Of a stretch of DNA of 64,000 nt, positions 10,459-18,190 are shown piece after piece. Location: assembly GCA_016771945.1 (NCBI GenBank), contig QZLF01000003.1, positions 310,001 through 374,000 of the forward strand. Direction: 5' to 3'. Each line of letters starts with the position of its first letter. Positions within the stretch are counted from its first letter, which is position 1. Below the pieces are notes generated by a model. It saw only the letters and a program-made list of their open reading frames with translations. It was not told the DNA's origin and searched no databases. A program made the translations under genes and the position numbers. The stretch is from Candidatus Leucobacter sulfamidivorax. Lineage in GTDB: Bacteria > Actinomycetota > Actinomycetes > Actinomycetales > Microbacteriaceae.

Positions 10459-11553
10459 TCAGGAGGAGCGCGGCGAGCCGAGCTGCCGCTCGAAGACGAG
10501 CGCGTCGCCCCGCCGCGTGACCCGCAGCCCGGGCGCGTAGACGGGCCCCTGTCCTCGCCACTCGGTGACGAGGGCTGCGATCGCCAGGGTGTGCTCGCGG
10601 CTGAGATGCGAGCCGAAGCGCTCGCGGGCCGCCGTGCGGATGATGCGCTGTCGCAGTGCCGCGTGCTGCATGGAGAGTTCGAGGATCGGCAGTTCCATGG
10701 TCGTCCCGGGCCATGCGGACGGGGCGAGCTGTCCCAGCTGCAGCCGGGCCATCTCGTCGAGCGCATCGGCGTCCTCGCGGGCGAGCTCGGCGCTGCGGGC
10801 GAGATTCGCGGCGATGCCCGGGCCGAGTTCGGCCTCGAGCACGGGCAGCACGCGCTCGCGCACCCGCACGCGCGTGTAGGCGGGGTCGGCGTTGTGGGGG
10901 TCGCGCCAGGGCTCGAGCCCCTGCGCGCGGCAGGCGGCTTCGGTCGTCCGGCGACTCACCTCGAGGAACGGGCGGAAGATCCGGTCGCGCACGCGGGGAA
11001 TGCCCGCGATCGCGCGCGTGCCCGAGCCGCGAGCGAGCGCCAGCAGCACCTGCTCCGCCTGATCGTCGCGCGTGTGCGCGGTGAGCATCATGGCCGCCCC
11101 GGTCTCGGGGCCCGAGTTCGGCCCGGCCCGCCGATCTCCGTCCGAGGATCCCTCACGCGGGATCTCGACGCGACGCACCAGCACGGGTTCGAGCCCGAGC
11201 CCCCGGGCCTGCTCGGCAGCGCGCGCCGCCACCTCGGCCGAGTCCTCTTGCAGCCCGTGGTCGACGATCAGGGCCCCCACCCCCACCCCGGCCCTCGGCG
11301 CCTCGAAGGCGATGGCGGCGGCGAGCGCCAGCGAGTCGGCTCCGCCGGAGAGCGCGACGAGCACGAGCGGAGCGCGGCTCCCGGGATCGGCGGCGACCGG
11401 CTCCGTGCCGCGATTCTCGGTCGGCCCGGCCACGTCGCCGGGAGCGCCCGCGGTCGGCGGGACGGCATGGTCCGAAGCCAGGGCCCCGAGCGCGAGTCGC
11501 ACCGCGACCCGGGTCTCGGCGACGGCCGGATCGAGCGGGGGGAGCCGGGTCAC
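10459..11553 (-). CDS. tilS: tRNA(Ile)-lysidine synthetase
   Basis: TilS modifies C34 of tRNA-Ile(CAU) to lysidine with ATP and lysine, letting it read AUA. The N-type ATP pyrophosphatase P-loop is ALSGGADSLALA at about residue 70. Further family motifs are VDHGLQ, LTAHTRDDQAEQVLLALARGSGTRAIAGI, and FRPFLEVSR followed by WRDPHNADPAYTRVRVR. The protein is 364 residues, in the short actinobacterial range. The GTG at 11553 gives the usual N-terminus (TRLPPLDPAVAETRVAVR). A run of ~35 residues between the start helix and the P-loop is low-complexity. It is next to hpt. Confidence 0.93.
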   Translation of the reverse strand: MTRLPPLDPAVAETRVAVRLALGALASDHAVPPTAGAPGDVAGPTENRGTEPVAADPGSRAPLVLVALSGGADSLALAAAIAFEAPRAGVGVGALIVDHGLQEDSAEVAARAAEQARGLGLEPVLVRRVEIPREGSSDGDRRAGPNSGPETGAAMMLTAHTRDDQAEQVLLALARGSGTRAIAGIPRVRDRIFRPFLEVSRRTTEAACRAQGLEPWRDPHNADPAYTRVRVRERVLPVLEAELGPGIAANLARSAELAREDADALDEMARLQLGQLAPSAWPGTTMELPILELSMQHAALRQRIIRTAARERFGSHLSREHTLAIAALVTEWRGQGPVYAPGLRVTRRGDALVFERQLGSPRSS

Positions 11554-11569
11554 TGCGCTTCCCCGAGCC

Positions 11570-11848
11570 TCACTCGGGGAAGACGCGCTTGGAGATCGCC
11601 TGCACATCGCGGTCGATGCCGTCGACGCGCTTCTCCAGACGATCCATCCGGCTCTCGAAGCGGTCCATGCGGGTCTCGAAGCGATCCATATGGCCTTCGA
11701 GGTGCTCGAAGCGCAGCACCATCTCGGTGCGCAATCCCGAGAACAGCGCGGCCATATGACGCGTCATGAGCTGCGTGGTCACCGTGATCACGCCGGCGAG
11801 CGCCGCGGCGAGAACGCCGAGGGCGGTCCACACCTGGGGTTCCGTCAT
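11570..11848 (-). CDS. Small membrane-anchored coiled-coil protein
   Basis: This 92-residue protein has one N-terminal hydrophobic helix (about residues 8-28, WTALGVLAAALAGVITVTT). A strongly helical tail follows with near-perfect seven-residue repeats: MDRFETR, MDRFESR, MDRLEKR, VDGIDRD. That pattern predicts a parallel coiled coil on one side of the membrane. I do not recognise a named family; similar short proteins occur widely. The ATG at 11848 is chosen because it precedes the hydrophobic helix; the frame is open further upstream but that part is Arg/Ser-rich and unlike protein. It ends 16 bases before tilS starts and could be co-transcribed with it. Confidence 0.65.
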   Translation of the reverse strand: MTEPQVWTALGVLAAALAGVITVTTQLMTRHMAALFSGLRTEMVLRFEHLEGHMDRFETRMDRFESRMDRLEKRVDGIDRDVQAISKRVFPE

Positions 11849-12218
11849 GCCGATCACTCTCCCATTCTGTCCGATCGCTCTCGATCCTGCCAGGAACAGC
11901 CGCACGATCTCGGCCGAGCCCCGAATCTGTGGAAGGGCCGGGGAACTCCGGGAAACAGACCGCCTGTGCACGGCGATTCGCAGATCGGTGCGCGCTCCCC
12001 GACGCACACGAGCTCGACCGCTGCCCACATGACCGCTGCCCACGCGTTGTCAAGCGATATCGTGTACAGCGGCCGAAGCCGTGTGCCTCGGAACCGGGCG
12101 CCGCGCAAAGGTCCACGGGATCGGGCGATACTGCACCCCGAGCGCTCCGGACTCGTCCGGGCACCGCGGGCACTATCCTTGAACGCGGACATCCGCACAC
12201 CACGAGAAGGAGCAGCGC
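11849..12218. other. Intergenic region between divergent coiled-coil protein and ppa
   Basis: This 370-base stretch has no convincing gene. It holds a 13-base direct repeat (GACCGCTGCCCAC) at 12016-12028 and 12031-12043, a minus-strand TTGACA at 12047-12052 without a matching -10, and a TATCCT hexamer at 12174-12179 that could be the ppa -10. A purine-rich Shine-Dalgarno (GAGAAGGAG) lies just before the ppa ATG. A minus-strand open frame across 11854-12231 has no protein-like character. Confidence 0.5.
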
Positions 12219-12713
12219 ATGACCGCCGCATTCGATGCCGTCATCGAGATCCCCAAGGGCAGCCGCAACAAGTACGAGGTCGACCACGAGACCGGTCGCG
12301 TGTACCTCGACCGCGTGCTCTACACCGGCTTCGTCTACCCCACCGACTACGGCTTCTTCGAGGAGACGCTCGGTGAGGACGGCGATCCGCTCGACGTGCT
12401 CGTGCTGCTCGACTACCCGGTGTTCCCGGGCGTCGGCGTGAAGGTGCGCCCGGTGGGCGTGCTGAAGATGAGCGACGAGGCGGGCGGCGACGACAAGGTC
12501 ATCGCGGTGCAGCACAAGGATCCGCGCTGGGCGCACATCCAGGACGTCGCCGACATCCCCGAGTACACCCGCAAGGAGATCGAGCACTTCTTCGAGCACT
12601 ACAAGGATCTCGAGCCCGGCAAGTGGGTCAAGGTCGACGCCTGGGGCTCGGCCGCCGACGCCGAGCGACTCATCATCGAGGCGCAGGAGCGCCTGCAGGC
12701 CCAGGGCCACTAG
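12219..12713 (+). CDS. ppa: Inorganic pyrophosphatase (family I)
   Basis: Ppa hydrolyses pyrophosphate released by biosynthesis, including by nearby phosphoribosyltransferase and ligase steps. The 164-residue protein has the active-site signature [14 protein letters not shown], the N-terminal [17 protein letters not shown], and [20 protein letters not shown] with the metal-binding aspartates, then [12 protein letters not shown]. Length and motifs match soluble hexameric actinobacterial enzymes. The ATG at 12219 has an AAGGAG Shine-Dalgarno seven bases upstream. It has its own promoter region and is closed by a strong terminator. Confidence 0.97.
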   Translation: MTAAFDAVIEIPKGSRNKYEVDHETGRVYLDRVLYTGFVYPTDYGFFEETLGEDGDPLDVLVLLDYPVFPGVGVKVRPVGVLKMSDEAGGDDKVIAVQHKDPRWAHIQDVADIPEYTRKEIEHFFEHYKDLEPGKWVKVDAWGSAADAERLIIEAQERLQAQGH

Positions 12714-12721
12714 AGGGTTCA

Positions 12722-12766
12722 CGCGAAGAGGGGGCGGATCGCCGAGCGATCCGCCCCCTCTTCGCG
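12722..12766. terminator. Bidirectional terminator between ppa and M23 peptidase
   Basis: Two perfect 20-base arms (12722-12741 and 12747-12766) with a five-base loop form a very stable hairpin eight bases after the ppa stop. It lies just beyond the stop of the convergent peptidase gene, so it can serve both. There is no long T-run, as is usual in high-G+C actinobacteria. Confidence 0.85.
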
Positions 12767-12773
12767 CATCCGC

Positions 12774-14042
12774 CTACACGAAGCCGTTGCCGTACGGGTC
12801 GATGAACACGCCGTTCAGCAGCACCTCGTAGTGGAGGTGGCAGCCGTAGCTCATGCCGGTGGTGCCGACTGCGCCGATGGGCTGGCCCGCGGCGACCCAC
12901 TGCCCGGGCGACACCCAGATCTGGCTGAGGTGCGCGTATCGGGTGGAATAGCCTCCGCCGTGGTTCAGGTAGACCATGTTGCCGCCGACGTTCACCCAGC
13001 CGGCGAGGGCCACCGTGCCCGAGTTCGCCGCGACGATGGTCACGCCGCAGCCGTTCACCAGGTCGACGCCGGTGTGTCCCCACCACTGTTGGAAGTACGT
13101 CGAGATGTAGGTGTAGGGGATCGGCACGACCCAGCCGCTCGCGCTGCCGCCACCGCCGCCACCGCCGCCTCCCCCGCCGCCACCGCCGGCAGCGGCCTCC
13201 TCCGCGGCCCGGCGCGCTGCCTCGGCAGCGGCTTCGGCAGCCTGGCGGATCTGCTCCTGGCGGATCTCCTCCTCGATGCGGAGGCGCTCCTGGTAGCCGG
13301 CGACCGTCGTCGCCTCGGTGTCCTTGAGCGCCGCGAGCTGCGCCGCGAGCACGGTCTGCTGCTCCTCCTGCGCGGCGATCTGCTCGGTCTGCGTGTTGAC
13401 GGCGGTCGCCGCCTGCTGCTCCAGCTCCTCCTTCTGGGCGCGGAGCGTCTCGCGCTCCTGGCGGGCCAGCTCGGCCTGCTCCCCCAGCGAGGCGGCCGTG
13501 TTCATGGCCTGCTCGGCCTCCTCCGAGATCGTGGTGTTGCGCTCGGTCGCCTTCGACATCGCCGCGAGGCGTTCGAGCAGCATATCGGCGGTGTCCCCGT
13601 CGGTCTCGAGGAAGATCTGGAGGTTGCGATCCACCCCGCCGGAGCGGTACATCTGCGAGACGAGCGACGCCGCCTGCTCGGAGGCCGCATCGGCCGCCGC
13701 CCGGCTCTGCTCGGCCTGCGCGTCGAGCGCGTCGGATTTCGCCGCCGCCGCCATGAAGTCGGCCTCCGCCTGCTGGAAGGCGTCGAAGGCCGCGGCGTGC
13801 GCGTTGCGCAGCCGCTCGAGCTCCTGCTCGCCGGCCGCGATGAGCCCCTCGATCTCGGTCACCTTGGCGGCGGCCGCGGCGCTGTCGCTCTTCGCCGCCT
13901 GCACGTCGTCCCAGGTCGGCAGCTCCAGCGCATGGGCCGGCTCGGCCGAGAACTGACCGCCGACGAGCAGCGCGCCCGCGATCGCCGCAGCGCCGATTCC
14001 GGCGAACCATCGGCGCACGGTGGCATTCCCCTGCTGGCGCAT
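12774..14042 (-). CDS. Secreted M23 peptidase with coiled-coil region
   Basis: The 422-residue protein starts with a signal peptide (basic start, hydrophobic core, likely cut after AEPAHA near residue 38). Residues ~45-265 form long Ala/Glu/Gln-rich coiled coils like NlpD, EnvC or RipA partners. A linker with a run of about fourteen glycines (~residue 280) leads to a C-terminal LytM/M23 domain. Its zinc ligands are visible: HTGVDL (HxxxD) and GCHLHYEV (HxH), with YLNHGGGYSTRYAHLS between. Such enzymes cut peptide cross-bridges of peptidoglycan at division or regulate amidases. The active-site residues are complete, so it is probably catalytic. It converges on ppa. Confidence 0.88.
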   Translation of the reverse strand: MRQQGNATVRRWFAGIGAAAIAGALLVGGQFSAEPAHALELPTWDDVQAAKSDSAAAAAKVTEIEGLIAAGEQELERLRNAHAAAFDAFQQAEADFMAAAAKSDALDAQAEQSRAAADAASEQAASLVSQMYRSGGVDRNLQIFLETDGDTADMLLERLAAMSKATERNTTISEEAEQAMNTAASLGEQAELARQERETLRAQKEELEQQAATAVNTQTEQIAAQEEQQTVLAAQLAALKDTEATTVAGYQERLRIEEEIRQEQIRQAAEAAAEAARRAAEEAAAGGGGGGGGGGGGGGSASGWVVPIPYTYISTYFQQWWGHTGVDLVNGCGVTIVAANSGTVALAGWVNVGGNMVYLNHGGGYSTRYAHLSQIWVSPGQWVAAGQPIGAVGTTGMSYGCHLHYEVLLNGVFIDPYGNGFV

Positions 14043-14348
14043 CCGCCCCTCCCTCGGCTGTCCATCGTCGGGCGCACGGTGCCCGCCCGCCCGGGTCCGC
14101 GACTCGGGAGACCTGCACGGTCCCGGGACGCAGCAACCTTCAGGCTAGCATTGAAGTTGAGAGTTTTCCCAGAGGCGCGAGGCTGCGCGCGATCCGGATC
14201 CGGAATCCCGTCCGGCGTCCCCTGTGGGGGTCGGACAGCAGACGGCGACACGACTCCTGCCCCGTTGAACGATGCCTCACATCGGGCGCACAGCTGCGGC
14301 TCGGCGCCGTATCCTGGAAGGAGAAGCACCCGTCCCGAGGAGAATCGC
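14043..14348. other. Divergent intergenic region (M23 peptidase / ppk2)
   Basis: No gene is seen in these 306 bases. A TATCCT hexamer at 14310-14315 could be the ppk2 -10, giving a leader of about 25-30 bases with the CGAGGAG Shine-Dalgarno. The peptidase promoter must lie near 14140-14170, a locally A+T-richer spot, but no clear elements were recognised. Confidence 0.4.
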
Positions 14349-15323
14349 TTGTCCGACCTGTCTGACGCCGAAGAGCGCACCGCGACCGCGACCGCCGACG
14401 AGTTCGAGGCCGCCGAGCCCGGCCAGATCGACATCACCCCCGAGATCGACGAGATCGCCGAGCTCACCCGCAAGGGCCGGAAGCCCCGGAGCGACGACGG
14501 CCCCGACGCCGCGTGGCGCCAGGGCTACCCCTACGAGACGAAGATCAACCGCGCGCGCTACGAGCGCGACAAGCGGAAGCTGCAGATCGAGCTGCTGAAG
14601 CTGCAGGCATGGGTCAAGGAGCGCGGGGAGAAGATCGTGATCCTCTTCGAGGGCCGCGACGCCGCCGGCAAGGGCGGCGCGATCAAGCGCTTCACCGAGC
14701 ACATGAACCCCCGCGGCGCGCGGGTCGTGGCGCTCGAGATCCCGACCGAGCGGGAGCGGACCCAGTGGTACTTCCAGCGCTACATCGCCCATCTGCCGAC
14801 CGCCGGCGAGATCGTGATGTTCGACCGCTCCTGGTACAACCGGGCCGGCGTCGAGCGCGTCATGGGCTACTGCACCCCGCAGCAGTACCTCGAGTTCACC
14901 CGCTCCGCGCCCGAGTTCGAGCGCATGCTCGTGAACTCCGGCACCCACCTCATCAAGTTCTGGTTCTCCGTCGGCAAGGCCGAGCAGCACGAGCGCTTCG
15001 TCCAGCGCTCGAGCGACGAGGTGAAGCAGTGGAAGCTCTCGCCCACCGACCTCGCGAGCCTCGACAAGTGGGACGACTACACGCAGGCCAAGGAGGCCAT
15101 GTTCTTCTACACCGACACCCCCCACGCCCCGTGGACCGTCGTGAAGTCGAACGACAAGAAGCGCGCTCGCCTCGAGGCCATGCGCTGGGTGCTCTCCCAG
15201 TTCGACTACCCGAACAAGGACCGGAAGGTCGTGGGCACCCCCGATCCGCTGATCGTCGGATCCCCCTCCGCGGTCTACGACGAGGGCGAGACGCCGACGG
15301 GTTCCTTCCCGATCGTCGGATAG
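14349..15323 (+). CDS. ppk2: Polyphosphate kinase 2
   Basis: PPK2 enzymes use polyphosphate to phosphorylate nucleotides, or the reverse. The 324-residue protein has the core motifs: Walker A GRDAAGKGGAIKRF, the EIPTERERTQWYFQRY segment, Walker B MFDRSWYNRAGVERVMGYC, and the lid region with RSSDEVKQWKLSP. Size and single domain suggest class I (nucleoside diphosphate to triphosphate), but class cannot be proved by eye. Translation probably starts at TTG 14349 because CGAGGAG lies at the right distance and no ATG or GTG is better placed. An acidic N-terminal extension of about 60 residues precedes the kinase fold. Confidence 0.92.
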   Translation: MSDLSDAEERTATATADEFEAAEPGQIDITPEIDEIAELTRKGRKPRSDDGPDAAWRQGYPYETKINRARYERDKRKLQIELLKLQAWVKERGEKIVILFEGRDAAGKGGAIKRFTEHMNPRGARVVALEIPTERERTQWYFQRYIAHLPTAGEIVMFDRSWYNRAGVERVMGYCTPQQYLEFTRSAPEFERMLVNSGTHLIKFWFSVGKAEQHERFVQRSSDEVKQWKLSPTDLASLDKWDDYTQAKEAMFFYTDTPHAPWTVVKSNDKKRARLEAMRWVLSQFDYPNKDRKVVGTPDPLIVGSPSAVYDEGETPTGSFPIVG

Positions 15324-15428
15324 AGGCGGATCGCCCCTTCCCGGCCGGGCGCCGGCACCGGCACCGGCGCATGACGCCGGGTGACGCGATGCCGCCCCGC
15401 TGCAGGGGCGGAGGGGCAGAATGAAGGG

Positions 15429-16643
15429 GTGACCTCCGCCGACGACTGCTACCGCGCCGCGATCGGCGCGGGCGTCGATCCCGGCGGCACCCCGTGGGCC
15501 GAGCTCGATCCCGCGCTGCTCGCCCGCCGCCGCACCAGCACCAAGTGGACCCGCTTCCCGGGGGCCCTCCCCATGTTCGTCGCGGAGATGGACTTCTCCG
15601 TCGCCCCGGAGATCAGGCGCGCGCTGATCGAGCGGATCGAGGCGAGCGACACCGGCTACCTCGACGGGCCGGGTCCGCTCGCTCCCGCCTTCGCCGACTT
15701 CGCGCGCGAGCGGTGGGGCTGGGCGATCCCGCACGACCACGTGCACCTCTCCACCGACGTCGCGACGGGCGTGGTCGAGTCGCTGCGGGCGCTCAGGCCG
15801 GAGGGCGGACGCATCGCCGTGCCCACGCCGGTCTACCCCGGCTTCTTCGAGATGCTCGTCGAGGTGCCCTTCGAGGTCGTGGAGGTGCCGCTCGCGGATC
15901 GCGCGGACGCGCCCCCCTGCCTCGACCTGGCCGCGCTCGAGCGGCTCTTCGCCGAGGAGCCCGGCATCGACGCCCTGCTGCTCTGCAATCCGCACAACCC
16001 CCACGGCATCGTGCACGAGCGGGAGCACCTGGCCGGGCTCGCGCGCCTCGCGGCCGCCTCCGAGGTGCTCGTCGTGAGCGACGAGATCCACGCCCCGCTC
16101 ACGCACCGGGGCGCCGACTTCGTCCCCTTCGCCCCGATCGCCGCGGCGGCGGGCGCGCTCGCGGTCGTCACGACGAGCGCGAGCAAGGGGTGGAACCTCG
16201 CGGGAGTGAAATGCGCGATGATCGTCGCCGCCGACGAGCGCGCGAATGAGCTGCTGCGCGCCCTGCCGCCGGAGACGGCGACCCGGACGAGCATCCTCGG
16301 CCTCCACGCGAGCATCGCCGCCTTCCGCGAGGGCCGCGACTGGCTCGACCGGGCGGTCGCGCAGTCCGAGGCGAACCTGCAGCTGCTCGAGGCGCTCGTC
16401 GCCGAGCGGCTGACCGGGGTGCGCGTCGCCCGCTCCCGCGCCGGCTATCTCGCCTGGCTCGACCTGCGCGACGCGGGGCTCGGCGAGCGCCCTCAGAAGC
16501 GGATCCTCGCCGACGCGGCCGTCGCCCTGAACGACGGGCGGTCCTTCGGGCTCGGCGGCGAGGGGCACGCCCGCATCAACCTCGCCTGCGCGCCCGACAC
16601 GATCGTCGAGGCGATCGACCGCATCGCCCGACTGCAGGCCTGA
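15429..16643 (+). CDS. PLP-dependent MalY/PatB-type C-S lyase or aminotransferase
   Basis: The 404-residue protein is a fold-type I PLP enzyme of the MalY/PatB subgroup, which often cleaves cystathionine or other C-S bonds. Supporting motifs are FPGALPMFVAEMDFSVAPEI near the N-terminus, NPHNPHGIVHEREHL, the VVSDEIHAPLTHRG aspartate region, and the PLP lysine in TTSASKGWNLAGVKCAM. The C-terminus has the substrate carboxylate-binding arginine region (GHARINLACAP). The GTG at 15429 is preceded by AAGGG; a CAGAAT hexamer six bases upstream could instead make it leaderless. It follows ppk2 by 105 bases and converges with the DEAD-box helicase. Confidence 0.85.
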   Translation: MTSADDCYRAAIGAGVDPGGTPWAELDPALLARRRTSTKWTRFPGALPMFVAEMDFSVAPEIRRALIERIEASDTGYLDGPGPLAPAFADFARERWGWAIPHDHVHLSTDVATGVVESLRALRPEGGRIAVPTPVYPGFFEMLVEVPFEVVEVPLADRADAPPCLDLAALERLFAEEPGIDALLLCNPHNPHGIVHEREHLAGLARLAAASEVLVVSDEIHAPLTHRGADFVPFAPIAAAAGALAVVTTSASKGWNLAGVKCAMIVAADERANELLRALPPETATRTSILGLHASIAAFREGRDWLDRAVAQSEANLQLLEALVAERLTGVRVARSRAGYLAWLDLRDAGLGERPQKRILADAAVALNDGRSFGLGGEGHARINLACAPDTIVEAIDRIARLQA

Positions 16644-16664
16644 GCTCGGCGCAGCGGCGGAGGC

Positions 16665-18182
16665 TCAGGCGCCGGGCACGAAGTCCCCGAAGAACACCGG
16701 CTCGAAGCCGAGCGCCGCGAAGAGCTCGCGCGTGCGCTTCTGCCGCGTGCGCGGGATCAGGGTCACCACGCGGCCCGACCGGCCGACCCTGCCAGTGCGA
16801 CCGGCGCGGTGCACATAGGCCTTCGGATCGTCGGGCGGATCCGCCTGCAGCACCAGCTCGACGTCGTCGACGTGGATGCCGCGCGCGGCGACATCGGTCG
16901 CCACGAGGACGTCGGCACGGCCCTCGGCGAAGCGGGCGAGGTTGCGCTCGCGCTTCGCCTGGGCGAGGTCGCCGTGCAGGGGCACCGCGCGCACCCCCGC
17001 CGCGGTCAGCAGTTCGGCGACCCGCTCCGCGTAGGCGCGGGTGCGGCAGAACACGATCGTGCGGCCACCTCCGCGGGCGAGCTCGACGAGCGCCTCGTCC
17101 TTGTGCTCGCGGAGCACGATCAGCACCCGATGCTCGACGCCGGGGGGCGGGCGGTACCCTCCGTCGGCCGATCCGTCGTGCTCGCCGGACGCGCCCTCGC
17201 CGCCCCGGCCGGGCGAGGCGGCCGCCGCGTCGCCGACGACCTCGTGCACCGCGGGCCGCGGCATGAACTCGGCCACGATCCCCTCGACCGCCGTGTCGAG
17301 CGTCGCCGAGAACAGCAGCCGCTGCCCGCCGCGACGGGTAAGCCGCAGCACGCGGCGCACCGCCTCGATGAAGCCGAGCTCGGCCAGGTGATCCGCCTCG
17401 TCGATCACCGTGACCGCGACCCGGCCGAGGTTCAGGTGACCGCGCTTCGCGAGGTCCTCGATGCGGCCGGGCGTGCCGATGGCGATGTCGACGCCGCGGC
17501 GCAGCGCGTGCAACTGCGGCTCGAAGGGCTGCCCGCCGACGAACTGACCGGTGAAGAGGCCGACCGCGCGCGCGATCGGCTGCACCGTCCGGTCGATCTG
17601 CAGCGCGAGCTCGCGGGTGGGCGCGAGGATCAGCGCCTTCGGCGCCCGAGCGCCCTCGCGTTCGGGCCGCGCGGCCCGCTCGCCCCGCCTGGGCCTCTCG
17701 CGCGGCGCCTCGCCGGGGAAGGCGCCCTCGGCCTTCAGCCGCAGCAGCCGTTCCACGAGCGCCGCCCCGAAGGCGATGGTCTTGCCCGAGCCGGTGCGGC
17801 CCCGGCCGAGCACGTGGTGCCCCGCGAGCGCGTCGGGGATGGTCGCGGCCTGGATCGGGAAGGGCTCGGTCGCGCCGAGCTCGGCGAGCGCGCGCACGAT
17901 GTTGCCGCCGAGTCCGAGATCGGCGAAGCCGATGCCCGCGACGTCCTCGGGCCGGGTGCGACGCGCCTCGAGCGGCGCGGGCAGCGTCGCGAGCGGAGGC
18001 AGCGCCGGCGCCGGCCGTTCGGCACCGCGCTGCCCGGAGGCGTCGCGGACGTCGGCCCCCTTGGGGCCCTTCGCTCCGGGCCTCGCGGCGTCGCCGGTTC
18101 TTCCGCCGGGTGCCCCGCGCTTCTTGCCCTTCGCCCCCCGGCGGGGCTCGTAGTTGCCCGGAGGCCGGTATCCCCGCGCCAC
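16665..18182 (-). CDS. DEAD-box RNA helicase
   Basis: The 505-residue protein has all core helicase motifs in order: Q motif (FADLGLGGNIVRALAELG ... PIQAATIPD), motif I GRTGSGKT, Ia PTRELALQ, TPGR, motif II VIDEADHLAELGF, motif III SAT, then IVFCRTRAYAERV, DVLVATDVAARGIHVDDVELV and HRAGRTGRVGRSG. It resembles the RhlE group, ATP-dependent remodelers of ribosomal or mRNA structure in the cytoplasm. The first ~80 residues are Lys/Arg/Gly-rich and probably bind RNA. A Gly/Ser-rich insert of ~30 residues lies between the two RecA domains. It lies eight bases downstream of the RND gene, so it may be read from the same transcript. Confidence 0.93.
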   Translation of the reverse strand: MARGYRPPGNYEPRRGAKGKKRGAPGGRTGDAARPGAKGPKGADVRDASGQRGAERPAPALPPLATLPAPLEARRTRPEDVAGIGFADLGLGGNIVRALAELGATEPFPIQAATIPDALAGHHVLGRGRTGSGKTIAFGAALVERLLRLKAEGAFPGEAPRERPRRGERAARPEREGARAPKALILAPTRELALQIDRTVQPIARAVGLFTGQFVGGQPFEPQLHALRRGVDIAIGTPGRIEDLAKRGHLNLGRVAVTVIDEADHLAELGFIEAVRRVLRLTRRGGQRLLFSATLDTAVEGIVAEFMPRPAVHEVVGDAAAASPGRGGEGASGEHDGSADGGYRPPPGVEHRVLIVLREHKDEALVELARGGGRTIVFCRTRAYAERVAELLTAAGVRAVPLHGDLAQAKRERNLARFAEGRADVLVATDVAARGIHVDDVELVLQADPPDDPKAYVHRAGRTGRVGRSGRVVTLIPRTRQKRTRELFAALGFEPVFFGDFVPGA

Positions 18183-18190
18183 GGCGTCCC

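Noticed and set aside
11854..12231. A possible minus-strand gene in the ppa upstream region
   Set aside because: Ser/Arg/Cys-rich sequence without motif, overlapping the ppa start region and the other gene's upstream DNA.
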